Part shown: positions 37,107 to 45,708 of the stretch, piece by piece
Position numbering within the stretch: the first letter of the stretch is position 1
Layout of the letters: each line of letters opens with the position of its first letter
DNA from: an uncultured Ruminococcus sp.
GTDB taxonomy: Bacteria; Bacillota; Clostridia; Oscillospirales; Ruminococcaceae
DNA: 64,000 nucleotides
Assembly (NCBI GenBank): GCA_945877315.1
Contig: CAMCRP010000001.1
Location: 1 to 64,000, forward strand
Direction of reading: 5' to 3'
The notes under the pieces: generated by a model
The model's database searches: none
Seen by the model: the letters and a program-made list of their open reading frames with translations, nothing else
What the model was told of the DNA's origin: nothing
Translations under genes and position numbers: made by a program

Positions 37107-37889
37107 TCAGCCTACCTGACATTCGCTGAGCAGGCATAGCTTGTTGACGCTGTGCACATTCTGCATTCTGTATTTCATTCTTCTGACGGTCGATTCGTCG
37201 GGTTCAAGGTAAACTGTTCCCGTGAAGCCGTCTATAATAGCTTCCTTTCCGTCGTCCTTTTCCGAGATAAGCTCGTTTATGCCGATAATGGACGGCAGCT
37301 GCATATTTCTTGCAAGAATAGCGGCATGAGAACCGGAAGAACCGTTTTCGGAGATAAAGCCCAGCACGTCCTGTCTGCCCAGCTCAATGGTTTCGCTGGG
37401 GACAAATTCATCTGCGACTATAATGGACGGCTCCTCGGGAGCTTCTATCCTGTCACTGATACCGTAAAGGATACGTATCACTCTGTCGGAAACGTCCCTA
37501 ATATCTGCGGCTCTGCCCTGCATATACGGGTCGTCAATTCTGGAAAGCATATTTGCAAAGTTATCCGAGGTAAGCTTTACGGCGTACTCGGCGTTCATAT
37601 CGAAGCCCCTTATCATGGCTTCGGCGGAATCTACATAATCTCTGTCGGAAAGCAGCATTAAATGTATCTGGAAGATGGCAGCATCTTCTCTGCCGACACG
37701 TTCGAGAGCCTTTGCATACAGCCTTTCAAGCTGAACAGAGGCGGTTTCTCTTGCCTGCTGAAATCTCAGAACTTCCTTTTCGCCGTCCTCAATTCTGGTA
37801 AGCGACAGCGGAGCCTTATTTTTATTGAAAAATGCGATCCGTCCCATAGCGATACCGCCCGAAACTCCCGTACCGTGCATAGTTTTCAT
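37107..37889 (-). CDS. Enzyme-I-like phosphotransferase lacking the PEP-binding half
   Basis: The 260-residue protein matches the N-terminal half of PTS enzyme I. It has GTGVSGGIAMGRIAFF, the HPr-binding helical region (about 30-145) and the phospho-His domain with GSSGSHAAILARNMQLPSIIG, His being the phosphorylated residue (usual motif GGxTSH). It ends after GTVYLEPDE with a divergent 25-residue tail, whereas complete enzyme I has about 570 residues with a PEP-binding barrel. There is no remnant barrel before the next gene, which starts 28 bases later. ATG 37889 has AAGGGGGTG upstream. It may be a regulatory or partner-dependent phospho-carrier, or a degenerate copy. Confidence 0.8.
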   Translation of the reverse strand: MKTMHGTGVSGGIAMGRIAFFNKNKAPLSLTRIEDGEKEVLRFQQARETASVQLERLYAKALERVGREDAAIFQIHLMLLSDRDYVDSAEAMIRGFDMNAEYAVKLTSDNFANMLSRIDDPYMQGRAADIRDVSDRVIRILYGISDRIEAPEEPSIIVADEFVPSETIELGRQDVLGFISENGSSGSHAAILARNMQLPSIIGINELISEKDDGKEAIIDGFTGTVYLEPDESTVRRMKYRMQNVHSVNKLCLLSECQVG

Positions 37890-38033
37890 AGCTTCAAACA
37901 CCCCCTTGCGGATATTGTTTATCAAGGGAAACCCTTGCTTATACGTCGTTTTATTGAACATTCTGCCCGATAACGGCGGTGAATCCGAACAGCCGTAAGG
38001 GCATAATTTTCTTGCAGATTATTCTTCAATCAT

Positions 38034-38062
38034 ATAATAACACATTTGCGGAAAAAAGTCAA
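38034..38062 (-). promoter_or_regulatory. SigA-type promoter of the enzyme-I-like/exonuclease genes
   Basis: TTGACT (38057-38062) and TATTAT (38034-38039) on the minus strand, 17 bp apart. Confidence 0.75.
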
Positions 38063-38177
38063 GCATTTTCACAAACTTTTCAAGATAAATAATTGTCGAT
38101 TTGTGCAAGGTGTATAATACCGTCAAAAGATTTTTGTTTAGCGGGAAATTTTTGGAACTATGGCAGGGCGGCGGTCG

Positions 38178-41100
38178 TTATTCCTCGTCAAGGCTGTACT
38201 TTTTCATTCTTGACGGCGGGAAATTTCCGCAGACGGATTTGTAGTCGCAGTAGGAGCAGGGCAGGGATTTTCCGTCGGCGTCCAGCAGTGGGAGAGAGTC
38301 CACATCGCCGCCGTAAAGCCGTTCTGCTGCTTCGGTGAGAAGCTTTTCGGCGTGCTTACGGAGCTCCCGCATATCCTCTGCGGAAACCAGCCTTGAATAC
38401 CGCTTGTCGTAGGCTCTTTCATCATCGCAGGAGGCGGCACTTTCGGCGGCGGGGATATATTTTCCCTTAATGGCTATCCTTTCAGTGTTTTTGGCTGTGG
38501 GGGCGGGAACGGGCTGCTCCATGGCGGAGAGGACGTTATAATCCTCCAGCACAAAGCCCTTCATCTTGTAGAATTTATCATCTGCATCGGTGACGTCCTT
38601 ATCATCGGCGGAGCGTCCCAGAGATGGGGGAACGACCCCCGCAGGCTGATAAAGCACTCCCGCAGGCTCGGCGTCGGAGAAGGCACCTCGTTCATCATCG
38701 GTCAGCATAAACAGGTAGAAAAGCATCTGCATATTTACGCCGTTATATATATCTGTAAGCCTAAAGGTCTTTTTGCCCGATTTGTAGTCAACCACACGGA
38801 GATACTTGCTTTGACTGTCCTTCTCCCAGATGTCAATGCGGTCTGCGATACCGCTGAAAAATACGGAGGAATTATTACCGACAGGCTGACGGAATCTCAC
38901 ACGGAATTCAAACCTTTTCGGCAGAAAGGAGGACTGCGCCAGCTCTGCCCTAAGATGTACCGCCAGACTTTTCACCGTGTCAAAGATACGGCTGTAATTG
39001 GAGTTGAAGCGCATGGTTTTTCCGTAAGAGCCGCAAAGCCTGCTGTCACGGTATTCGGCTAGGGCGGCTTTTATTTCGCTGTCCATGGCTTCTGCGGATA
39101 TGCTCGGGAAATCGTTTGGGTGTGCGGATAACAGCTTGAACAGGCAGTGGTGTATTGCCGAGCCGCTGACTGACGGTTGGAGATTAAGCTGTTGTCTTGC
39201 GAGAATTCCCAGGCAGTATTTACAGAAATATGCAAAGGGACAGCCGCTGAAGGCTTCAAAGCTTGATGCGGACATATGTATGCTGTCGCCGAAAAATTCT
39301 GCCGTGACGCTGCTGTCGGATATTCTGTGGGGCGTTTTTCGTCCCGCCCTGTCCAGGGAATCCACCAGGGGGGCAGTGGCGGGATCGCTTTTCAGATAGG
39401 CTTTCAGTGAGGCTGTTTCCTTGTCCTTCCGCTCGATGTTTTTGGCATAGGAATAGAACGCTGCCTTGGGGGTGGTTGCAAAGAACTGCTGCGGCAGCTC
39501 GGATATTTTTATGGGGGAAATGCCGAGGATCCCGCAGGTCTGACCGATTATGGCAGATGGGTACTGCGCCGCTCCCGATGCGTCGGAAAGGGTATATGTA
39601 AGGAACAGCTTTTCCGATGCCGCCGATATCATATTGTAGGCAATGAACCGTTCTTCGGCGGACTTTGCTTCTGTGTCCCCCGACAGCTTCAAGCCCTTTT
39701 GTTCAAGCTCCGTGCGCTCTCTTGCGGTGAACAGTCCCGATGCTTTTGCGGGCATGGGGAAGATGCCGTCGTTTACTCCCAGTATAAAAATCACCTTCGG
39801 ATCGGCAAGGCGGGCGGTTTCCGCAGGCTCCACAGTCACGCAGTCCAGCGTCTGGGGCGGTTCGGAAAGCTTTAGCTTTGAAAGTCCCGCAGAGAAAAGT
39901 GTGCAGAAATCCGAAAGGGTGAATTTTTCGCTGCCTGCCGCACGTCTTATGGCGGATACGTATCTTGAAAGGGATTCCAGCAGCTGCTTGTGTTCCCTTG
40001 CTGCGGTGAGTTTTTCCGCATCGGGGACGCTGTCTGCGCTGTCGGTCAGTTGGTTGATAAGAGCAGCGGTGTTTTCCGTCAGTCTGACCTCTTCGAGATA
40101 TTGGCAGAACAGCATACAAATTTCGTCGGCGGTCTTGTCCTTTGCGGCGTTTGCAAAGCGTTCTATTGGCTCCATAACGGCTTTTCTTATCTGCTCGGGC
40201 AGGAATTCTGCCAATTCCTCGGCATTAAGCTCGGTCATATCCGTCTTATAGACAAATTCCTGAGATAACAGCTTTCCGTCTATACTCAAAGTATAAATAT
40301 AATTCTCAAATTCCGAAATTTCCTCCCCGGAAAATCCCGTAAGCCCCGTTTTCAGCAGACGGAGAATATCCTCCGCCGACGGTACGGACGCCGCCGCAAG
40401 CTTTAGGGCAGTCGCCGCAAACACCGCCTCGGGACGGTTCCCCGCAGCCTGATTTCCGCTTTGGCTGCCCACGATTCCGTAACGTTCAAAGGCACCCTCC
40501 AGCACAGGCCGATAGCTTGGCATATTTCGGGAAACAACGGCAATATCCGAGAAGCGATAGCCCTCCTCGGCGGTCAGGCGTCGAATCTCGGCGCAGACAT
40601 AATCGGCTTCGCTGTAAATGTCCTCACCCTCGGCAATTTTCACGTTTTGGCAATCTGCGGAATATTTTTTTCGTACGGGACGGAGTATATTTTCCGAAAG
40701 AAAACGAAGGTCATCGGAGGAAAATCGGACTGTCCCGTCAATATGGTTCCTTACGACCTCTGCGCCGACCTCCTCTGCAAGGGCGGTCAGTGATGACACG
40801 GTTTCATTGGGGGTGTCAAACAGCCCGTATTTCTTCTTGGGCTGTCTTTCGGCGGAGAGAGCCACCGTAACCGAACGGGCAGAGGAAAGCATGGCGGCGA
40901 TCATTTGGTACTGATCTCCCGTAAAGCTTTTGAATTCGTCGATGAAAATATCCGTGTCCTTAAAGCATAGTTTTTCCCGTGCAATGAGTGCTGCATTGTA
41001 AATATCCGCATGACTGTCCTTGTAGCCCGACGCAGCCAGAGTTTTCACATATTCGGCGTATATGAGGGAAATATCTGCCAGCTTTGCATCCGTCTGCGAG

Positions 41101-41540
41101 TTGCTGCTAAACGAGATAAGGCTTTCGGGGGTAATGCCCGCAGTCATCAGCTCCTTGATGGTTTCAAGGCAGCTTTCCGCAAAGGCTGGGGAGCCTGCCT
41201 GCCGTGAATAGCAGCTGAGTGCACCTTCGTTTTTCAGGCGGGCAATGGTGCAGTGAATGATTATGGTACGTGTCAGGTCGTCGGCAGAGCGTCCCCCCGA
41301 ACCGCCGAATTTGGCGAAAATATCGGCGGCAATACGGGAAAACCCTGCCGCCTCAATGGAGTTATAAAGCTTTATGCCCAGCCTTTCGTACATCATACGG
41401 TCATATTCAAAGGAAAACTGCTCGGGAATACAGGCAATGACGCTGCGCCCGCTTTCGGCAGCCAGCCTTATCTTTTCCGACATCAGGGTGGATTTTCCGC
41501 TGCCTGCGCCGCCTGTTATAATGGTAAGCTTGGTTTTCAT
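38178..41540 (-). CDS. addB: ATP-dependent helicase/nuclease subunit AddB
   Basis: The 1120-residue protein has an N-terminal Walker A GGAGSGKST (residues 10-18), degenerate UvrD-like helicase motifs, and a C-terminal RecB-type nuclease with VVDYKSGKKTF. Cysteines in SGCPFAYFCKYC and near the C-terminus in PCSYCDYKSVCG form the 4Fe-4S staple of AddB. With AddA it processes double-strand breaks and recognises Chi. In most Clostridia addA follows at once; here the next gene downstream is the unrelated enzyme-I-like gene, so addA must be elsewhere. It starts 11 bases after a transglutaminase-like gene and may be read through from that array. Confidence 0.93.
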   Translation of the reverse strand: MKTKLTIITGGAGSGKSTLMSEKIRLAAESGRSVIACIPEQFSFEYDRMMYERLGIKLYNSIEAAGFSRIAADIFAKFGGSGGRSADDLTRTIIIHCTIARLKNEGALSCYSRQAGSPAFAESCLETIKELMTAGITPESLISFSSNSQTDAKLADISLIYAEYVKTLAASGYKDSHADIYNAALIAREKLCFKDTDIFIDEFKSFTGDQYQMIAAMLSSARSVTVALSAERQPKKKYGLFDTPNETVSSLTALAEEVGAEVVRNHIDGTVRFSSDDLRFLSENILRPVRKKYSADCQNVKIAEGEDIYSEADYVCAEIRRLTAEEGYRFSDIAVVSRNMPSYRPVLEGAFERYGIVGSQSGNQAAGNRPEAVFAATALKLAAASVPSAEDILRLLKTGLTGFSGEEISEFENYIYTLSIDGKLLSQEFVYKTDMTELNAEELAEFLPEQIRKAVMEPIERFANAAKDKTADEICMLFCQYLEEVRLTENTAALINQLTDSADSVPDAEKLTAAREHKQLLESLSRYVSAIRRAAGSEKFTLSDFCTLFSAGLSKLKLSEPPQTLDCVTVEPAETARLADPKVIFILGVNDGIFPMPAKASGLFTARERTELEQKGLKLSGDTEAKSAEERFIAYNMISAASEKLFLTYTLSDASGAAQYPSAIIGQTCGILGISPIKISELPQQFFATTPKAAFYSYAKNIERKDKETASLKAYLKSDPATAPLVDSLDRAGRKTPHRISDSSVTAEFFGDSIHMSASSFEAFSGCPFAYFCKYCLGILARQQLNLQPSVSGSAIHHCLFKLLSAHPNDFPSISAEAMDSEIKAALAEYRDSRLCGSYGKTMRFNSNYSRIFDTVKSLAVHLRAELAQSSFLPKRFEFRVRFRQPVGNNSSVFFSGIADRIDIWEKDSQSKYLRVVDYKSGKKTFRLTDIYNGVNMQMLFYLFMLTDDERGAFSDAEPAGVLYQPAGVVPPSLGRSADDKDVTDADDKFYKMKGFVLEDYNVLSAMEQPVPAPTAKNTERIAIKGKYIPAAESAASCDDERAYDKRYSRLVSAEDMRELRKHAEKLLTEAAERLYGGDVDSLPLLDADGKSLPCSYCDYKSVCGNFPPSRMKKYSLDEE

Positions 41541-41551
41541 GGCTGCTCCTT

Positions 41552-42775
41552 TCAGCTGTCCGTCCGTTTCAGGATAAATACCGCTGTACAGTACGGGTCG
41601 GCATTGATTCGTGTTTCTATCTCAACGGAAATACCGTCCTGCGCAAGCTGAGCGTTTGCCGTTTCCAGAGCGGACTTTATGCCCTTGTCACTGTTGTTTA
41701 TCTCGTTGAGGAAGAAGATATATTCGTCGTTTTTGGAGAATTTTATCATGGCAAATCGGTTGTTTTCCCTTGCGGATCTCACAATGCTTTTTGCAAGTAT
41801 CTCGGGGAATTCGTCAACAGCGTCCGCCGTCAGTCCTTCCTTTATGAAATATTCGTATTTTCCGCCCTTTGCCTCGGGGGGGATAAAAATGGTACTGTCA
41901 ATGGTGCGGTTTTCCTTGACCGTCTTATCGGGGACAAGGAAAAATTGGTATGACACAAAGTCGGGAAGTCCGATGTTTACGTCGTCCCAGGTAACATCTA
42001 CATGATACCAGCTGTCGTCCAGCCGAACCATATTCCACATATGTGGCACATCGGTAAAGCCCGTTACAATAATATTTTCTATGCCCAAAAGGTTGCAGAG
42101 GTAGGAAAAGGTCTTTGCATATCCCTCGCACAGGGCTGTACGCTTTACCAGAGTTCCGTAAACTGACGCAGCATATTCCGACTCGGTGTTTTTTGTGACA
42201 TTTTTCACCAGCCAGTCGTGGATAAACAAAAGCTTTTGGTAATCGTCCGCTCCCGTGGGAATGGAGGATAGGAGATTTTGCGCTTCAAGCTCCGTGAGAT
42301 TGTTCATTTCCTCCACCTGAGTCGCAGAATATCGGTAGGAAAAGTCCACGTTGAAATACTTCCCCCTGTCGTCAAGGGACGCTGAGGTGCTTTTCAGGAA
42401 AAATATCCCCAGCTGTTCAACGGAAATAAGGTTAAGTATCCGTCTGTAATTTCGCTCGTCGGTGTAAAGGGGCAGCTTGGGGGACAGATTTTTCATAGTG
42501 GAAACGGTGGCGTCGTAGATCTTCCTGTCCTCCTCGGACAGCTGGAAATAGCCGAAGCGGGTTTCCCAATCGGAGTATTTGTCGTAGTCTGCGTAATAGT
42601 CGCTGAGGGGCGGCATTTCGTAGGCAGTTTCCGCCTGTGTTCCGTCGGATATGACGGTCACCTCTTCAATGTTATTTTCCTCGGGCAGCTCACTGTCCGA
42701 ACAGCCGCAAATGCTGTATATTGTCAAAGCCGCCGCGGAGAGTGCGGCGGCTATTCTTTTGTGTTTGTTTATCAA
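41552..42775 (-). CDS. Transglutaminase-like lipoprotein, array member 1
   Basis: The 407-residue precursor has a lipoprotein signal (lipobox SICGC) followed by a short acidic linker and a helical domain. The transglutaminase/protease core then follows: Cys in ALCEGYAKTFSYLCNLLG, His in VPHMWNMV and Asp in YHVDVTWDD. A small C-terminal domain (FPEILAKSIVRSARENNRFAMIKF) recurs in all five paralogues. TTG start with GAGGAGG upstream. Surface Cys-His-Asp proteins of this type may crosslink, cleave or amidate wall proteins; the reaction is unknown. Last of five head-to-tail paralogues (41552-48500). Confidence 0.85.
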   Translation of the reverse strand: MINKHKRIAAALSAAALTIYSICGCSDSELPEENNIEEVTVISDGTQAETAYEMPPLSDYYADYDKYSDWETRFGYFQLSEEDRKIYDATVSTMKNLSPKLPLYTDERNYRRILNLISVEQLGIFFLKSTSASLDDRGKYFNVDFSYRYSATQVEEMNNLTELEAQNLLSSIPTGADDYQKLLFIHDWLVKNVTKNTESEYAASVYGTLVKRTALCEGYAKTFSYLCNLLGIENIIVTGFTDVPHMWNMVRLDDSWYHVDVTWDDVNIGLPDFVSYQFFLVPDKTVKENRTIDSTIFIPPEAKGGKYEYFIKEGLTADAVDEFPEILAKSIVRSARENNRFAMIKFSKNDEYIFFLNEINNSDKGIKSALETANAQLAQDGISVEIETRINADPYCTAVFILKRTDS

Positions 42776-42810
42776 TTAAGCCGCCTCCTCTCATGATGGT
42801 AATGCGGTTT

Positions 42811-44358
42811 TTATGAAAGATATTTCAGATATATCTTGATAACAAGCGTTCCCTCGTCGGCAGCGTAATAGATAGATTCTGTTTCGATAACTCCGCCTCC
42901 CGCTGCGGCATTTACCTCTTCCAGAATGGCAAAGCCGTCCGCATCGGAAGCAGTGAGCATTTTCGATTTGACCTCAAGGAAAAGCTCGGGGGTTGCGCAT
43001 TTTATCTGTATACCGTAGCCCTTTTCCTTGATGCAGTTGTAAAGCTCGTTTGTTACCATAAGCTTTGCGCCCTCATAGCTGTCCGCCAAAAGCTTGCTTT
43101 TTACAAAGTAGTTGTATCTGTCAGAGGTCGCTTCGGGGAGAGTGTAGGAGTAGTTGTCGATTGTACGGAGCTTTTTGATGGTTGCAGTGTCAAGCCCGAA
43201 ATAATCGTATCGGCAGAATTCGGGGTAATCCTCCTTATCGGGGTCGTCCCAAGTCAGGTCGATATGGTACCATTCGCCGTCGATCTTTACCATATTCCAC
43301 ATATGCGGCTCATTGGTGGAGCCTGTGATGCTCAGTGCGGGAATACCCGTCAGATTGCACAATCTCAGAAATGCACCCGCATAGCCCTGACACATAGTCC
43401 GCTTTTCGACAAGTGCGCCGTAGATGTTGTTGGTGGCTTCGGTGTCGTAAACGCAGGTGCGGATCAACTCGTCATGGAAAAGCTTCACAATGTCATAATC
43501 GCTCATTCCCGATGTTACCTTTGCAAGTATCTCCTGAGTGGCTGTGTTCACGTCCTGCTTTTTCTTTTTGATATTCAGCTTGGTATCGGTGTAGCCCAGC
43601 TTCATCTTTGTGGCGGGAGTGCCCGAGTAATAGAACTTGTTGTCCAGATAGAAAAGCTCTATCTCCTCATTTACAAGAAGCTCATATACCTTATAAATAG
43701 TGTCAATATCCTTAGGCTCGGAGAAGGTAAACTCTATATCCAGATCCATTGCGTGGTCGAATATCTCGTCATAGACAGCCTGTTCCTCGGCGGTCAGCTT
43801 GTAATAGCTGTACGGACGGGTGATGATAGTTTTTCCCGTAATGGGATTTACCTGCGCCTTTGACTGATTTTGCTTTGCGTCAGTCGTTTCCTCGGGGACT
43901 CTTGTTATTATTTCTTCAGAGAGCGTGGTGGTCTGCTCAATGGTTGTTTCCGTGGGAGGAGCTGCAGTTTCCGAAGATGACGTTGTTTCGGGCGGCAGAG
44001 AGGTCGTTTCGGGGGGCTGTGTTTCGGTTTCCGGGGGAGTTACCGTCAATACGACTGTGGAGGGCGTTGTTTCGGGAGCCTTTGTACCCTCTGTGGTGAC
44101 GGTGGTGGTTTCCGTACTGCTCTCCGTTTCCTTAGTGGTGGTTTCGGCAGTCGTTGTTTCCTTTTCGGTGGTTTCGGAGGTGGTGGTTTCCTCCATGGGA
44201 ATGGCGGTCACCTCAGCCCTCACGGTTTCCGACTCGGTTGTTGTAAGGCTGGGGAGCGGGTCCTTTGAAATGTCGGGCTCGTTTCTCTGCATACAGGATG
44301 TCAACAGGGTAACAGCAGCCGTCAGAGCGGCAATTACTGAGAATATTTTTTTACGCAA
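42811..44358 (-). CDS. Transglutaminase-like lipoprotein with Thr/Glu-rich stalk, array member 2
   Basis: The 515-residue precursor has lipobox LTSC, then about 130 residues almost wholly Thr, Glu, Ser and Pro (ETTTAETTTKETESSTETTT and similar), a likely glycosylated stalk through the cell wall. After it comes the same core as its neighbours: Cys in TMCQGYAGAFLRLCNLTG, His in EPHMWNMV, Asp in YHIDLTWDDP, and the C-terminal domain ending VIKIYLKYLS. TTG start, AAGGA 10 bases upstream. It overlaps no neighbour but lies within 25-35 bases of both, so co-transcription is likely. Confidence 0.85.
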   Translation of the reverse strand: MRKKIFSVIAALTAAVTLLTSCMQRNEPDISKDPLPSLTTTESETVRAEVTAIPMEETTTSETTEKETTTAETTTKETESSTETTTVTTEGTKAPETTPSTVVLTVTPPETETQPPETTSLPPETTSSSETAAPPTETTIEQTTTLSEEIITRVPEETTDAKQNQSKAQVNPITGKTIITRPYSYYKLTAEEQAVYDEIFDHAMDLDIEFTFSEPKDIDTIYKVYELLVNEEIELFYLDNKFYYSGTPATKMKLGYTDTKLNIKKKKQDVNTATQEILAKVTSGMSDYDIVKLFHDELIRTCVYDTEATNNIYGALVEKRTMCQGYAGAFLRLCNLTGIPALSITGSTNEPHMWNMVKIDGEWYHIDLTWDDPDKEDYPEFCRYDYFGLDTATIKKLRTIDNYSYTLPEATSDRYNYFVKSKLLADSYEGAKLMVTNELYNCIKEKGYGIQIKCATPELFLEVKSKMLTASDADGFAILEEVNAAAGGGVIETESIYYAADEGTLVIKIYLKYLS

Positions 44359-44383
44359 TGTAAATCAATCCTTCTTTAACATT

Positions 44384-45574
44384 TTAGCCAATGGATTTAT
44401 ACGAAAATGAAACATTTATGATAAGCAGGTCGCTGTTAAGGCTTCTGGCATATGCGGTTTCGGAGATGACATTCCCCCCCGCAGCCGCATTTGCAGACTT
44501 TAGCACGGGCGTTATCCCGCCGCTGTCAAATAGCTTTTTAACAGTAATGTCATATTCTTCCTTTGATGCAAATCTTACCTCTGCATTTGCGATACCCGAC
44601 TTTACCGAACGGATAGACGCCTCTTTCAGCATTTCTATGCCGCTTTCTGCGGAATAAGCACAGAGATGTTCTTTGTTAAAGTAATTTTCGCTTGTTGAGT
44701 TACATTCGGGGGACTTGATGATTTCCTCGGACAGAGTATGCGTCAGACCGATAATATCGCTGTCGGGCACAAGGAAATAGTCGTACCTTATGTAGGTGTC
44801 CCTTCTGATGGAGCTTGACTTAATAACGGGGTCGTCCCAGGTGGCGTCAAGATTGTACCATCTTCCGCCGCATTTTACCTTGTTCCAGGTGTGGGATATG
44901 CCGTTGCTTTCCCCGTCGGCAATGGTGTTTTCGATGCCCGCCCGCTGACACAGCCAGCGAATGGTCTTAGCGTAGCCGCCGCATCTGAGAGATCTTCCCA
45001 CCAGACCGCCGAAAATGGTGCCTGTGGTGTAATCGCTTTCGTCGGAGAAATCCGCCCGAAGTACCAGAAAATCGTGAAAGAGCTTTAGCTTCTCGTAATC
45101 CGAGGTCAGCGTTTCTGCCTTTTTTAGCACATCTGCCGCCGCATTTTCTATTTCCTCGGACATTTTTTTACATTCCTCTTCCGTGAAATCGTAATGCAGA
45201 TAAAGCTCCGATACCATCTGTTCGGGGTCTGTGGGACGAAGGAGGGAGCTTAGCCAGAAAATATCCGTTTCCATGCGGAAAACGGCAATATACGCCTTTC
45301 TGCATATCTCCCAGCTGACGGGTTCGGGAAAAACCGCCTTTTCCTCGTAGTTTTTGGCTGCGTCCGCAATGGCGGTGTATATCTGCTGCTCCGTTTCGGT
45401 CAGGTGGTCGAAGGCATAGCTTTTGTAGGGGCTTTTCTCGGCTTCTGAGGGGACGGGGGCTGTTTCCGATGAGGTTTCTGCGGGAGTAGTGATATACTCG
45501 GGAGTGTCCTCGGCTTTTGAGCAGCCGCACAGCAGCAAAGCGCAGGCGATAAAAAGTGCGGTGGTTCTTTTCAT
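44384..45574 (-). CDS. Transglutaminase-like lipoprotein, array member 3
   Basis: The start was set at ATG 45574 because it gives a clean lipoprotein signal (MKRTTALFIACALLLCGC); the upstream in-frame extension is not signal-like. Short linker, then core with Cys in LRCGGYAKTIRWLCQRAG, His in GISHTWNKV and Asp in YNLDATWDDP, and a C-terminal domain with SANAAAGGNVISET that closely echoes VNAAAGGGVIETES of member 2. Upstream is a 134-base gap with two hairpins, the largest gap inside the array, so a separate promoter or attenuator may lie there. Confidence 0.85.
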   Translation of the reverse strand: MKRTTALFIACALLLCGCSKAEDTPEYITTPAETSSETAPVPSEAEKSPYKSYAFDHLTETEQQIYTAIADAAKNYEEKAVFPEPVSWEICRKAYIAVFRMETDIFWLSSLLRPTDPEQMVSELYLHYDFTEEECKKMSEEIENAAADVLKKAETLTSDYEKLKLFHDFLVLRADFSDESDYTTGTIFGGLVGRSLRCGGYAKTIRWLCQRAGIENTIADGESNGISHTWNKVKCGGRWYNLDATWDDPVIKSSSIRRDTYIRYDYFLVPDSDIIGLTHTLSEEIIKSPECNSTSENYFNKEHLCAYSAESGIEMLKEASIRSVKSGIANAEVRFASKEEYDITVKKLFDSGGITPVLKSANAAAGGNVISETAYARSLNSDLLIINVSFSYKSIG

Positions 45575-45619
45575 GCTATTTCTCTCCGATATACGCTGTT
45601 TTCGGGAAATCGGCAAAGG

Positions 45620-45691
45620 CTCTGATAGACTCTCCAAATCGTCGGAGAACCTATCACAGCCCTGCCGCCGATACCGTTTATAGGCATCGGC
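45620..45691 (-). other. Two hairpins in the leader of transglutaminase-like gene 3
   Basis: CTCTGATAG/CTATCACAG (45620-45628, 45651-45659, one mismatch) with an inner CTCC/GGAG stem, and GCCGAT/ATCGGC (45667-45672, 45686-45691). No T-run, so RNA processing, stability or protein binding is more likely than plain termination. Confidence 0.5.
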
Positions 45692-45708
45692 GCAAGGCGT
45701 AAGACATA

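Noticed and set aside
42729..42755. GC-rich palindrome GCCGCC...GGCGGC as a terminator
   Set aside because: It lies inside the signal-peptide codons of transglutaminase-like gene 1 and reflects Ala codons.
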